64,000 nt of DNA from Anthopleura xanthogrammica. Lineage: Eukaryota; Cnidaria; Anthozoa; Actiniaria; Actiniidae. Made by a program: the position numbers and the translations under genes. The notes below the pieces were generated by a model, which saw only the letters and a list, made by a program, of their open reading frames with translations, ran no database searches and had not been told where the DNA came from. Below, piece after piece: positions 47,929 to 58,335 of this stretch. Location: the NCBI GenBank assembly GCA_964019055.1, contig OZ025219.1, forward strand, positions 7,218,888 to 7,282,887. Reading direction: 5' to 3'. Every line of letters begins with the position of its first letter. Position 1 is the stretch's first letter.

Positions 47929-48140
47929 TTCACAAGAATACTTTTCAGTCTTGGAAAACCTAGTTGTCTTCTTTGAAATCACTGTCTTGTGAGTGATTTG
48001 TGAGCAAGTGGCAGTTTATATAGCGTGTCATGAATCCATACGTGTAAGAACCCCCATGCTACCACACCCACCAAGATGAGGTGACAGACTACCGCCGAAA
48101 GGATTAATTACTTGCCCAAAATTGGATCCTGCATGCGTAC
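47929..48140 (-). promoter_or_regulatory. TATA promoter and leader of orphan gene 1
   Basis: On the minus strand, TATATAAA lies at 48,022-48,015. It is followed by a leader with ACAAATCACTCACAAGACAG and TTCTTGTGAAATGG at the start codon. The same order, with the distal blocks CCAATTTTGG, GGCGGTAGTCTGTC and GTAGCATGGGGGTTCTTA, precedes the copy at 54,434, which supports a functional promoter. Confidence 0.65.
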
Positions 48141-48186
48141 GTGTTTCGGGTCGTTATATAACAAGAATCGCAAACTTTTGACAAAA
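48141..48186 (-). repeat. Solo fragment related to the 147 bp satellite
   Basis: Reverse complement reads GTCAAAAGTTTGCGATTCTT then GTTATATAAC, matching the core of the satellite at 50.6-51.8 kb. Confidence 0.7.
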
Positions 48187-48892
48187 AAACTGGCACAAGC
48201 AAGGCTAGTTGGCCATATCCCACTCTAATCTCCCATCCCCACACTGACCTCGATTTTGATCTCCCAAATAACCTCAATTAATTACAAAGAAAGTTGAAAA
48301 GAAGTCCATAACTACATCTAGTTATGAACCTTTTGTTTTGGGTAGCCTGTTTGGCGAAACCTTACAAACTGCAGTGCTTGCTGCGTGACAGCCGGGGAAC
48401 GTGCATGATCATGAACGGGAACCTTACTCCTACGGCAAACGTAATTACTTCAGATTAGTTTCTGGGATCCATAAGAAATTAATTAATGCTTGAAGGAAAA
48501 CGTCTTATTCCAGGTGTAGAGCCTAAGTAAAAAATTGCTCCATCTCTTCATTTGAAACCACATCACAAGGTATAATTTTCTTTTTAATCTCTTTAATTTC
48601 TTTTTAATCTTTGATCGATTGTTGATTATTCCTACTTTGTATATATTTTTAGATCTAGTCCGTTAGTAGTGTATATATATTTTTTCCCATAACCACTCAG
48701 AATTATATTATATCATGTTTTTATTGTTTTTATATACTAATATTTTTATTCTAGTGCATATATATATATATTTTTTAATTTTATTTTTAGATTGTAAAAG
48801 CATTGAGACTTTGTGGAATGCTTCTAATAAAGTTTTATTATTATTATTATTTTATTATTATAATTAAAGACCTCGGACGTGTGCAATTGATT
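48187..48892. other. Intergenic, no gene seen
   Basis: 48,780-48,860 ends TAATAAAGTTTTATTATTA, a retroposon-like 3' tail without a recognisable body. Confidence 0.4.
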
Positions 48893-49149
48893 AATTCTCG
48901 TTTCTGATTAGCCCATTGGTTGTGAATATTTTTCTTAATCATATTCATTTTGAAATCATTAGGAAATCCTGCAATCTGATTGGCTACAAAGTGTGCGATT
49001 TAAGCATAGGTTGCACTCCACTCAGTTCTATTACCATTATAAATTACACTCCACTCAGTTCTATTACCATTATTAATTCTGTGCAATTAACTAATTGCAC
49101 AGAATTAAGAAAAATATTCACAACCAACCGGCTAACCAGAAACGAGATT
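48893..49149. mobile_element. Inverted-repeat element with about 45 bp arms
   Basis: TCTCGTTTCTGATTAGCCCA through GTTGTGAATATTTTTCTTAA is inverted at 49,103-49,148. The centre contains a doubled CACTCCACTCAGTTCTATTA. Confidence 0.75.
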
Positions 49150-49423
49150 TTTTTTTGTAGATGTTTAGTTGAATAACTTTGTGAGAATCAAAAGAAGACT
49201 GGTGACGAGTTTTCCCGTATTGAATTGTGGGTCTGAATCTATCAACAAATACACGAGAGTCCGCCATTTTGTTTCACCACCTCGAACTTAAGCTTCAACT
49301 AGGCGAGTCGAAACCAAATTTGTACTTAAAATTTCGAAAAGGGTTACCGATAGATTTTGAGATGTCTGTCCATGAAAAACAATATAAAATGCCATGAATA
49401 GATGTAGGTAATGCCCAATGCGA

Positions 49424-49685
49424 CAACAATAACAATAACAATAACAATAACAATAACAATAACAATAACAATAACAATAACAATAACAATAACAATAACA
49501 ATAACAATAACAATAACAATAACAATAACAATAACAATAACAATAACAATAACAATAACAATAACAATAACAATAACAATAACAATAACAATAACAATAA
49601 CAATAACAATAACAATAACAATAACAATAACAATAATAACAATAACAATAACAACAACAATAACAATAACAATAACAACAATAAT
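49424..49685 (+). repeat. AACAAT hexanucleotide array
   Basis: About 35-40 units of (AACAAT), followed by AAC/AAT variants and, at 49,700-49,720, GAT repeats. Poly-Leu, Tyr-Cys and Ile-Thr frames over it are artefacts. Confidence 0.97.
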
Positions 49686-49794
49686 AATAATAATAGTAAT
49701 GATGATGATGATGATGATGATAATTGTTTTTCATTCTACAAGCTCTTCATTTTCACATTCAGATGACTTATCTTTGTGTCCATCTCGTTAATTA

Positions 49795-49905
49795 ACAATT
49801 AGAAGACGAACTCGAGATTTCTATCGGCTGATAGTTGACGAGGGGCTCCGGCCCCGAGTCAACTATCAAAGCCGATAGAAATCGAGAGTGAGTCTTCTAA
49901 TTGTT
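49795..49905. mobile_element. Near-palindromic 111 bp element
   Basis: AACAATTAGAAGACGAACTC through TTCTATCGGCTGATAGTTGA is mirrored on the right around the centre GGGGCTCCGGCCCC. A related TATCGGCTGATAGATAG core is at about 50,020-50,036. Confidence 0.8.
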
Positions 49906-50174
49906 TTAGTAAAAATCTCAACTAAACTATACTATACTAAACTAAACTAAACTTCACAAAAGCGCGAAGGAAAAGCCGCCATTTTTTCAAAACAAGTCCG
50001 GCTTTCTCTACCCACTATCTATCGGCTGATAGATAGTGAGTACGTTAGCCAATCAGAATGCAGGATTTGCAATAGTATAGTAGTAGAATTTTACTAATTT
50101 CATTTATATGGGAATTTTTGCTTCTCTTTCGCGTTAATTTTCTTCTTTTGAAAGTATTTTTGTCCTCAATTCGC

Positions 50175-50434
50175 GAACACCTAAAATATGTCTGGAATGT
50201 TATGTCTGGAATGTTTATGTGTTTGAACACAGCACGGTCTCGCAAAGTATTTTCCCGTTTAAAAGTTTCAAACTTCATATTTTAGTTTCATTCTCGTGAA
50301 ATTAGAGATTTCTATTCGAGACAGACGGATACACGAGAGAAGGATTCAACACAATCTTTTTTCATGGTGGTGGGAAACATCTTTTTTTACAAGCAACGGC
50401 CTAAATAAACATTCCAGACATATTTTAGGTGTTC
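50175..50434. mobile_element. Inverted-repeat element with 27 bp arms
   Basis: GAACACCTAAAATATGTCTG through GAATGTT (50,175-50,201) is inverted at 50,408-50,434. A direct repeat of ATGTCTGGAATGTT follows the left arm. Confidence 0.7.
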
Positions 50435-50639
50435 ACGGTTTTCTTAGTTTGACTGTAAGTCGCGCTAATTTCTAATACTTTAATTTCGTGGCGCGTTAAT
50501 TGCCTATAATAAGGTAATCAACAATCTATGTCTCGTAAAAAAAAACCATTACAATCGCTAATTATTGGATAATACATTTGAATTAATTTGTAAAAAAATA
50601 CTTTTTTCCAACCAACCGTCACATCCCATCAAAAAAGTA

Positions 50640-51800
50640 GCAAAGATACTTTGCGTGCATGTGACAAAGGATCAAAAGTTTGCGATTCTTCTTGTTACAT
50701 AACGAGAACTACGTAGGATGTAATAATTGTTACATAGACAAGCTAATATTTCTAGCTAACACACCCCATCAAAAAAGTAGAAAAGATACCTTGCGTGTGT
50801 CAGGTGTTTTGTCACAAGTTTGCGATTCTTGTTACGTAACGAGAATATCGTTAGGATCCTATTCATGCACGTACACCAGTTATTAATTCTCGCTAACTGT
50901 CCACACCCTATAAAAATAGTAGACCAAAAATACCGCTTTGCGCGTGTCAGGTGTTTTGTCACAAGTTTGCGATTCTTGTTACGTAACGAGAATATCGTTA
51001 GGATCCTATTCATGCACGTACACCAGTTATTAATTCTCGCTAACTGTCCACACCCTATAAAAATAGTAGACCAAAAATACCGCTTTGCGTGTGTCAGGTG
51101 TTTTGTCAAAAGTTTGCGATTCTTGTTACGTAACGAGAATATCGTTAGGATCCTATTCATGCACGTACACCAGTTATTAATTCTCGCTAACTGTCCACAC
51201 CCTATAAAAATAGTAGACCAAAAATACCGCTTTGCGTGTGTCAGGTGTTTTGTCAAAAGTTAGCGATTCTTGTTACGTAACGAGAATATCGTTAGGATCC
51301 AATTCATGCACTCCGTACACCAGTTATTATTTCTCGCTAACTGTCCACACCCTATAAAAATAGTAGACCAAAAATACCGCTTTGCGTGTGTCAGGTGTTT
51401 TGTCAAAAGTTAGCAATTCTTGTTACGTAACGAGAATATCGTTAGGATCCTATTCATGCACGAACACCAGTTATTAATTCTCGCTAACTGTCCACACCCT
51501 ATAAAAATAGTAGACCAAAAATACCGCTTTGCGTGTGTCAGGTGTTTTGTCAAAAGTTTGCGATTCTTGTTACGTAACGAGAATATCGTTAGGATCCTAT
51601 TCATGCACGAACACCAGTTATTAATTCTCGCTAACTGTCCACACCCTATAAAAATAGTAGACCAAAAATACCGCTTTGCGTGTGTCAGGTGTTTTGTCAA
51701 AAGTTAGCAATTCTTGTTACGTAACGAGAATATCGTTAGGATCCAATTCATGCACGTACACCGTTATATTATTCTCGCTAACTGTCCATACCCGGCCATA
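50640..51800 (+). repeat. 147 bp satellite with a GTTACGTAAC palindrome in each unit
   Basis: Seven well-matched units plus a diverged one. The GTTACGTAAC core recurs at 50,831, 50,978, 51,125, 51,272, 51,422, 51,569 and 51,716, giving spacings of 147 bp and once 150. Each unit also has CCACACCCTATAAAAATAG and GGATCCTATTCATGCACG. The leading unit (core GTTACATAAC at about 50,696) is older. Because 147 is a multiple of three, frames stay open across units on both strands; they are not evidence of a gene. Confidence 0.95.
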
Positions 51801-52150
51801 AAAGATCCGCGACTTGCTATCTATTAAGGAACCAGGAATGTCCCTGCTCTATTCCTTCGATTTTTGTTATATACCAAATATATTTTCGTATCTATCAACT
51901 TTATTAAGAACACTAGTCGATCAAGATACTGATATGCAATGTAAAGAAGGAGAGAGTAGTCCTTGAATTAAAAGCCACAACCAAAATTTACTCAGAATAT
52001 TTTCCTCTAGTGATTCGATCATATTCATATTGTTCTTTAAACACATACATGTCAAACTGCACTATATTACAATAAGTATAACGTAATGATATAACAAAGT
52101 GAAGTACTTATAACTTATTGCGATTTTGAGCCACCAATACGGGTTCGGTT
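51801..52150. other. Intergenic, no gene seen
   Basis: Unique AT-rich sequence without recognisable coding or repeat structure, ending at the microsatellite. Confidence 0.4.
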
Positions 52151-52256
52151 TCTTTCCTTCCTTCCTTCCTTCCTTCCTTCCTTCCTTCCTTCCTTCCTTC
52201 CTTCCTTCCTTCCTTCCTTCCTTCCTTCCTTCTTTCCTATCTTCCTTCCTTCTTCA
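52151..52256 (+). repeat. TTCC microsatellite
   Basis: About 22 uninterrupted TTCC units, followed by a few variant units. Confidence 0.95.
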
Positions 52257-52261
52257 ATCGT

Positions 52262-53155
52262 GAATGCATGGCCAACTATTCCGGCCACTGAGCCCGCAAT
52301 GAGGCAGTGGTTATCCCCAATTGAATTACAAAATGGGGAATCTATTTGCTGGGTAAAATTTAAAGAATACACTAACCCTGAAATTGCAGGTCATATTTTT
52401 GTAATAGATCGGACATTTTTCCTTCACTTCTAGAGATTGTATAATTTGACTTTCGCGCGCTTTTGCGCCAGAAAGCACCGGAAGTAAAGCTGTAGATATA
52501 GAAACCACTGGCCATCTTTACTGCCTTGCAGCTAATCACATAGTTCTTAGCGAGACTAGAAAGCAGTGTTTTCAAGCGACATTTTGATACCAAACATGTC
52601 GATATTTGATGGAGTTTTACGTAATAAAAATGGTTGGAAATTCACTAAACTTCGCAGACCGGAAGAACGACATACCGTACGAGGACGAAGAAGTTTTGCA
52701 GCATTTTATCGCAAAAAAGGAAACATCAAAACATCGATAAATTGGACAAACCCTTGAAATAAAGATTTCAGGGTTATTGTATTCCGCTTTAAATTTTACC
52801 CGGCAAATTTCATATGAATTCTGTAATTCGATTAATTAGTCTTATTACTTCGCAGTGCTGCATGTTTTTGTATAAATTTTACAGAAACAGTATGTCGTTT
52901 TCTAGTCCGAACGATTGCCAAAGAAAGGAAACATTCAAACGCTTTATTTTGTTAATTTTATTGGTCAGAAGGAAGGGTAAGGAGTTATTGTATGCTATGA
53001 TAACCCGGCAAATTGTTCTTCATTTAAAGAGCGTACTTTTATCTTTCATTTCTTGGCTCGCGGCTATCAAATCTTTATATTTTAGATTCGCCATTTTGTA
53101 ATTCAATTGGGGATAACCGCTGCCTCATTGCGGGCTCAGTAGCCGGAATAGTTGC
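52262..53155. mobile_element. Large inverted-repeat element with a split right arm
   Basis: The left arm 52,262-52,385 contains CACTGAGCCCGCAATGAGGC and TGGGTAAAATTTAAAG. Its complement occurs in two parts on the right, 52,755-52,812 and 53,088-53,150, separated by about 275 bp that begins near GAATTC. The right arm was therefore interrupted by an insertion. The interior frame of about 52 codons at 52,596-52,757 is not called. Confidence 0.65.
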
Positions 53156-53159
53156 CCAT

Positions 53160-53985
53160 GGGCCATATAGATGATGGGATCGGAGGTGGAAGGGGTTGGA
53201 ATCATTCTGAATTCCGGTGCGTTACGGATTTACGGCTACCGATCATGTTGATATCAATAGCAGTCGAATGAAACTGCCTCATTACATCAAAACATTACCT
53301 ACAAAAAATCTCAAAGCGAAATCATTAAAAGGAATCATCATTCCGGCAGAATTTGTAAAGAAATCAGTACGGTTATCACGCAAAAAGGAATGGTCGGATT
53401 GCCTCTGCTTCTCCTCACGTCAGTTTTACTAAGATAATTGCTTAATAACAAAAAAATATCCAATTAATTAAAGCTTCAAGAAAAATATCTTACTCCTATA
53501 CTGTTAAGAATGGTCAGTTTAAAGAAAAGTAATTAAAAGTCCAAGATTCGTTGCATAACTTTAACCATAATAACATAATAACGTAATTTGTTATTTTTGT
53601 CTTACGCTGACTTCGTCACCTTCGCGGTCACACAGCAGTCCAATTACTTGAATTGAAGGATAAGAGTCTTAAGGTATTACCTATTACCTGTAGTTGTAAT
53701 TAATCATTTGGTTCTAATCAGTGATTTGGGGGTAAAATTTGGGGTGGGTGTGGACGTGGGGTAGAGGGGAGAGGGCTAACTTATCCAGATGTGAAAAGAA
53801 TGGTGAAACTCCACGAAATCTCGGATACTCGATTTCCAATCGGTTTTATGGTTTGATGGGGACATAGAAGTTGGCATTCTAAAATCATACTCAGAAAATA
53901 TAAATACTAGCTCTGTACCTCAACAATAGAGTTACGCAACTGATCATTAATTTTCTCCCCCTCTCCACCTCCCCGTGTCATTAGC
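53160..53985. other. Intergenic, no gene seen
   Basis: A 71-codon frame at 53,217-53,432 (KNLKAKSLKGIIIPAEF) has no recognisable domain and no promoter. G-rich GGGGTGGGTGTGG runs occur near 53,738. Confidence 0.35.
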
Positions 53986-54211
53986 ATTGTATGGATTCCA
54001 TATACGCTATCAGATAAACTACAACTAGCTCACAAATCACTCACAAGACAGTTATTTCAAAGCAGATAACAACCTTGTGTGTCAAACAATTCTTGTGAAA
54101 TGGAGCAGAAGAACGGAGCGTAAGAACCCTCGCTGCTGGAATTGGCTGAGTTTTTCAGGGAAAGACATCGAGCTATCTTCTATGGAGAAATAGATCTTCT
54201 GCCTAAAAATG
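53986..54211 (+). pseudogene. Orphan family member 2, truncated pseudogene
   Basis: Family leader (ACAAATCACTCACAAGACAG) and ATG at 54,100, but codon 8 is TAA (54,121) where the others have TCA. Downstream, in the same frame, EPSLLELAEFFRERHRAIFY and GEIDLLPKNE are readable to 54,211. There the coding part breaks off into the distal promoter block of the next copy. The TATA region reads CGCTATCAGATAAAC, a disrupted form of CGCTATATAAAC. Both promoter and gene are thus broken. It arose by a tandem duplication with copy 54,434. Confidence 0.8.
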
Positions 54212-54433
54212 AAAGATCCAATTTTGGTCAAGTAATTAATCTTCTTGGCGGTAGTCTGTCAGCTCATCTAGGTGGGTGTGGTAGCATGGGGGTTCTTAAG
54301 CGACCCTTATACTTTCCCTATGATTATTACATCGTATGGATTCCTGTACACGCTATATAAACTGTCACTTGCCCACAAATCACTCACAAGACAGTGATTT
54401 CAAAGCTGATAACAACCAAACAATTCTTGTGAA
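54212..54433 (+). promoter_or_regulatory. TATA promoter and leader of orphan gene 3
   Basis: Contains the distal blocks CCAATTTTGGTCAAGTAATT, GGCGGTAGTCTGTC and GTAGCATGGGGGTTCTTA, then TATATAAA at 54,354-54,361. The leader follows (CAAATCACTCACAAGACAGT, then CAATTCTTGTGAAATGG). Conserved with 47,929-48,140 in order and spacing. Confidence 0.7.
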
Positions 54434-54880
54434 ATGGAGAGGAAGAATGGAGCGTCAGAACCCTCGCTGCTTGAATTGGCTGAGTTTTTCAGGGAAAGAC
54501 ATCGAGCTATCTTCTATGGAGACATAAATCTACTGCCTAAAAATGAAGACTTGGATTTAAGAAACAACAGAAACGCGACACACGATCTAACGCCACTAGA
54601 GCACCGTCCAGGAACCACGTTACCAGATTTGATGAGGAGTCCAAGCGAAGACTTGGATTTAAGAAAGAACAGAAACGCTCCACAGCTGAAACCGCCAGAG
54701 CACCGTCCGGGAAACACGTTACCAGGTTTGATGTGGAGACATGATGCCGTAATGGAGTCAAGTACCATTATGAGAATGAACAGACCACGACGATTGGAAC
54801 CAATTAAAATCCAACCCAAAAAGAACAAGAAAAAAGAAAAAAAACACAAGAAAACCAATTCCAAGGAAAATGAAATATAG
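54434..54880 (+). CDS. Orphan family member 3, intronless (148 aa)
   Basis: ATG 54,434, stop 54,878-54,880. Head MERKNGASEPSLLELAEFF with AIFYGDINLLPKN. Two repeats (NEDLDLRNNRNATHDLTP and SEDLDLRKNRNAPQLKP, each with EHRPG), then MWRHDAVMESSTIMRMN and a lysine tail (PKKNKKKEKKHKK). It has one repeat fewer than the 175 aa paralogue. The best-preserved promoter of the family sits directly upstream. The 3' flank, ATTATCAATATATACAC at about 54,980, is also shared by the other copies, so the duplicated unit includes about 130 bp downstream. Product unknown; probably a soluble, possibly nuclear, basic protein. Confidence 0.7.
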   Translation: MERKNGASEPSLLELAEFFRERHRAIFYGDINLLPKNEDLDLRNNRNATHDLTPLEHRPGTTLPDLMRSPSEDLDLRKNRNAPQLKPPEHRPGNTLPGLMWRHDAVMESSTIMRMNRPRRLEPIKIQPKKNKKKEKKHKKTNSKENEI

Positions 54881-55957
54881 GACGGACTTAAAAGGTAAAC
54901 AGCGCCTGAGACGATCGATAAACAAACAAGATGGTCGTGACTGAAATAAAAGTAGGACTGCATGAAAAAAATACTAACACATTATCAATATATACACTAG
55001 TTTTGTATATGATCATTGTAAGTAGCTTAACCGGCTGAAATCCAGTGACAGTACACGTATATTACTTATTGCAATATAGAGTAGAGTGTGACCAGTGTAA
55101 ATACATGGGTTAAAATGACAAGGAATATGATTCAAAAGAGAAAAATTGAGACAAATAATCTATTTATCATTTTCAACATATACGCTAATTTTGAGATCGA
55201 TATTCGTAAAAGCTACCACCCTATTGCGACCCTCACTTTGCATCGCAATATTGGAGGTAATTGTATTGTTTTATATATAGTTCTTATTTTAAGAAACAAA
55301 ACGACAACCTTTAGTTTAAACATGTTTCGGCGACATCGCTCGCCATCGTCAGTGAGTTTTATTGAAGATGTGAACTGTATATAAGTAATAAGGAATTAAC
55401 ATAATTGACAATTAACAATTGAAAAATTATTCCAGTGGGAAATAAACTAAACTTTAAGCGTGATGTTAGAGTGGTATAATTGTTGATTTAGAAAGGGGCT
55501 GACCCACTTAATGTGCACCGCCTCCTTCAGTTTCAACTGGTATTTTGAGACCGCAGTGTCTACGATAGAAAAACAATTTTTGTCACAAGTTCTTATTTTC
55601 CCCTTAAAAATCCAACTAAATACAGCAGCTGATGACTGAGATACTATTTTCAATAAGACTTTTGTTGCATGCATAGTGCGACTACTCCAACCAATTCCAC
55701 CCAAGCAAATTTTCATACAAATTAGCCAATCACGATTGAGTATTTAACTGACAATAAAATCGACACAAATTTTCACATTTTTCTATATTTTACTTTATAC
55801 TTGTGTATTTACGATTAGAAGTGAACAAGAAACAGTTTAAACTCCAGAAGTTGTCACCATCCTGTTATTCAGCGTCCAAAACGTGATTTATAAATTTGAT
55901 TTAAAATTTGTTTGGGTGGCCTTGATTCAAGTAGTCGCACTGTAATCCTTTTGGCGG
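54881..55957. other. Spacer between orphan genes
   Basis: 55,318-55,385 holds AACATGTTTCGGCGACATCG and a CCATCGTCAGTGA motif, which look like a worn transposon end. No gene seen. The 55,930-56,085 part is non-homologous to the promoters of the other copies. Confidence 0.4.
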
Positions 55958-56112
55958 ATGGTCAACTCTTTAGAAGGTGAAAATCGGGGTGCGCCATGTG
56001 GGTGGGATTGCAAGCGCGGATCCAGGAAAAAAAATGTGAAAGAGGCAGGTCATCCTACGGGGTACGAACCGCGAACCGTCGAAGCTGATAACAACCAAAC
56101 AATTCTTGTGAA

Positions 56113-56563
56113 ATGGAGAGGAAGAATGGAGAGGAAGAACCCTCGCTGCTGGAGTTGGCCGAGTTTTTTAAGGGAAAGACATCGAGCTATCTTCTATGGA
56201 GACATAGATATACTGCCTAAAAACGAAGACTTAGATTTAAGAAAGAACAGGAAAGCGACACACGATCTAACGCCACTAGAGCACCGTCCAGGAACCACGT
56301 TACCAGATTTGATGTGGAGTCCAAATGAAGACTTTGATTTAAGAAGGAACAGAAATACAACAGAACTGAAACCGCTAGAACACCGTCCGAGAACAACATC
56401 ACCAGGTTTGATGTGGAGCCGACATGATGCCGTAATGGAGTCGAGTACCATTATGAGAATGAACAGACCACGACGATTGGAACCAATTAAAATCCAACCC
56501 AAAAAGAACAAGAAAAAAGAAGAAAAACCCAAGAAAACCAAAGCCAAGAAAAATGAAATATAG
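56113..56563 (+). pseudogene. Orphan family member 4, promoter-less and frame-shifted
   Basis: Homology to the family begins inside the leader (GCTGATAACAACCAAACAAT, about 56,083), so the TATA promoter was not carried along. The original ATG (56,113) runs MERKNGEEEPSLLELAEFF and then shifts, because GAGTTTTTTAAGGG has one base more than the paralogues, and stops after 35 codons. A short duplication (ATGGAGAGGAAGA) creates a second ATG at 56,126 in the other frame. From there 145 residues could be read: a new head MERKNPRCWSWPSFL, then RERHRAIFYGDIDILPKN, two repeats and the lysine tail. The body frame is otherwise open, so it may be a recent pseudogene or a gene with a changed N-terminus. Confidence 0.65.
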
Positions 56564-56697
56564 TTTTAATAAGACAATGATAGTGAAACAGAATTAAACG
56601 TGAACAAGAAAGCAAAAAATAAAACAAGGTACATAGCATTATCAATATATACACCGCTAGTTTTGAGGATGATTGTGAATAGCTTAAAGGGGCACTT

Positions 56698-57033
56698 GGA
56701 TGAAAATCGATGAAAATTGGAAATGCATTGAAACTTGGTTAAACTTATCTATATGGCCCCAATAGTAGCCAAGCAACATATTTTCTTCACAGTCAAAATT
56801 TGCGGATAAAAATTATATATTTTTTTCAGCATCTAAATTGTGAGTAAATGACGTCATTTACTCAACCCTATTGTTCTTTTAGTTTTTAAACCAAAATTTC
56901 TCAACTGCGAGTGGCTCCCAGGCTAAAATTTTTGCCAATCTGGTTTTTATTATTATGATTGAGTCATATTATTTTTAAATACTTGAACTATTCGGACTTT
57001 CAAAATATGGGGCGTTTTCATCCAAGTGCCCCT
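56698..57033. mobile_element. MITE AGGGGCACTTGGATGAAAA with TTAA target
   Basis: TIR AGGGGCACTTGGATGAAAA at 56,698 is inverted at 57,014-57,033. TTAA is repeated directly outside (56,694-56,697 and 57,034-57,037), as in piggyBac-type insertion. It sits just after the conserved 3' flank of orphan member 4. Confidence 0.8.
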
Positions 57034-57037
57034 TTAA

Positions 57038-58205
57038 CAAGGCGACGGCTGAAAATTCAGTTACATGTAAAAATATGGGTTATTAAACCAAAAAAATATG
57101 AAACAAAAGAGGAAAGGTTGGTTGTTGCTTAGAATCCAATAACTACTCTGTTGTTAGGGCAGTATTCCACTGAGCTATTTGATCTACTGCTATATGATCC
57201 TGACGAATATAACTGATCTAAAGCAACGTCTAGGATGTATTCTGTGTAGTGCATTCTGGACTAGTGTCAGTTCAAAGTTCGCCATGAAACTGAAATCAGA
57301 TAACTTAGGTTAATGTTAGTCTGTATAAATTAGAAGGAGAGAAGGAGAGAAGGAAGGAAGGAAGGAAGGAAGGAAGGAAGGAAGGAAGGAAGGAAGGAAG
57401 GAAGGAGGGCGAAAAGGGCGCGGCGATCGAGTGATCAAAGAAAGCATACTGCGTACCAAGTACATACATAATGTTACTTGTAAGACCACGGTAATTTAAG
57501 TCCTTTAGGCTTGAAGTTGGTTATTTTATAAGAAAAGAAGAGAAGCAAAAAAAAGAAAAGAGATCGGGTGGCACGTGAGGGACTGCATGTCCAACTAGTA
57601 TGGGCTATTTTTAGATATGCCCCATTAATTGTTTTTTTCATTCAATTCATGGTGATCGAGCGGCTCGTAGCAATTCAAGTTTCTTGTATAAAATTCTTGT
57701 ACAAGTTTCGTTAACTCATCCTAGTCAGCTAATATGAAAAACGGGTTGATTCCGCTAGCTTTATGGTCCATGACTGAGAAATTGAGGAATTTGGTCTTCA
57801 ACATCAGTCAAGCAGTTGATTACTGCGGTGTTTATCTTTGAACAGGCGGTTGTATGTTTTTTAAAAGAGATCCGCATATCTAATTCTAGCTCCCTTCCTT
57901 CAGTTCCTTTTTATAGGAAAGTTTAATAGGGATATATTAAAGAGTAGCAGAGTTGAATCTCCAGTTTCCTTTTCTTTTTTTCGCCTAATTTCGGTTTGCC
58001 TCCTGCGAAAGGAAAATTAACCAGAAGAATACGTTCTAATATTTCCGTATATCATATTATCCCTTCCTTCCTATTCTCTCTCATATTTGCTTCATCCGTC
58101 CATCCTGCTTATTTTCTTCTCTTTCTTGACATTCTTCTCCTTTAATTTTTTCTCATTCGCCAAAAATTTTGCAAGCGAAAACACATTCTTTTCAGCTTGG
58201 GGTCC
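57038..58205. other. Intergenic, no gene seen
   Basis: 57,351-57,405 is a GGAA microsatellite (about 13 units). Otherwise unassigned; the end leads into the tetraspanin promoter region. Confidence 0.45.
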
Positions 58206-58207
58206 CT

Positions 58208-58230
58208 GTGTATATATTATGCAAATGTAT
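58208..58230 (+). promoter_or_regulatory. Possible tetraspanin core promoter
   Basis: TATATATTATGCAAAT combines a TATA-like stretch with a POU octamer (ATGCAAAT), about 110 bp before the first ATG of the tetraspanin. No start site is proven. Confidence 0.3.
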
Positions 58231-58335
58231 GATAATTTATTCTGGTCATAGCGTCTTTCATTTACATGTGATCCTCCCTAAACTCACGTTCAACAACATC
58301 GCTGTCTTCTTCGCAAAAATATCCAAAAACCCACG

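Noticed and set aside
49288..49791. Poly-Leu, Tyr-Cys and Ile-Thr frames of up to 148 codons
   Set aside because: Simple translations of the AACAAT hexanucleotide repeat.
50756..51707. 147 and 166 codon frames with 49-residue internal repeats on both strands
   Set aside because: The satellite period (147 bp) is divisible by three, so frames stay open by arithmetic. Both strands are equally open, and no start context or homology is seen.
50640..51800. CRISPR-like array
   Set aside because: The whole unit is repeated, with no unique spacers, in a eukaryotic genome with introns and SINEs.
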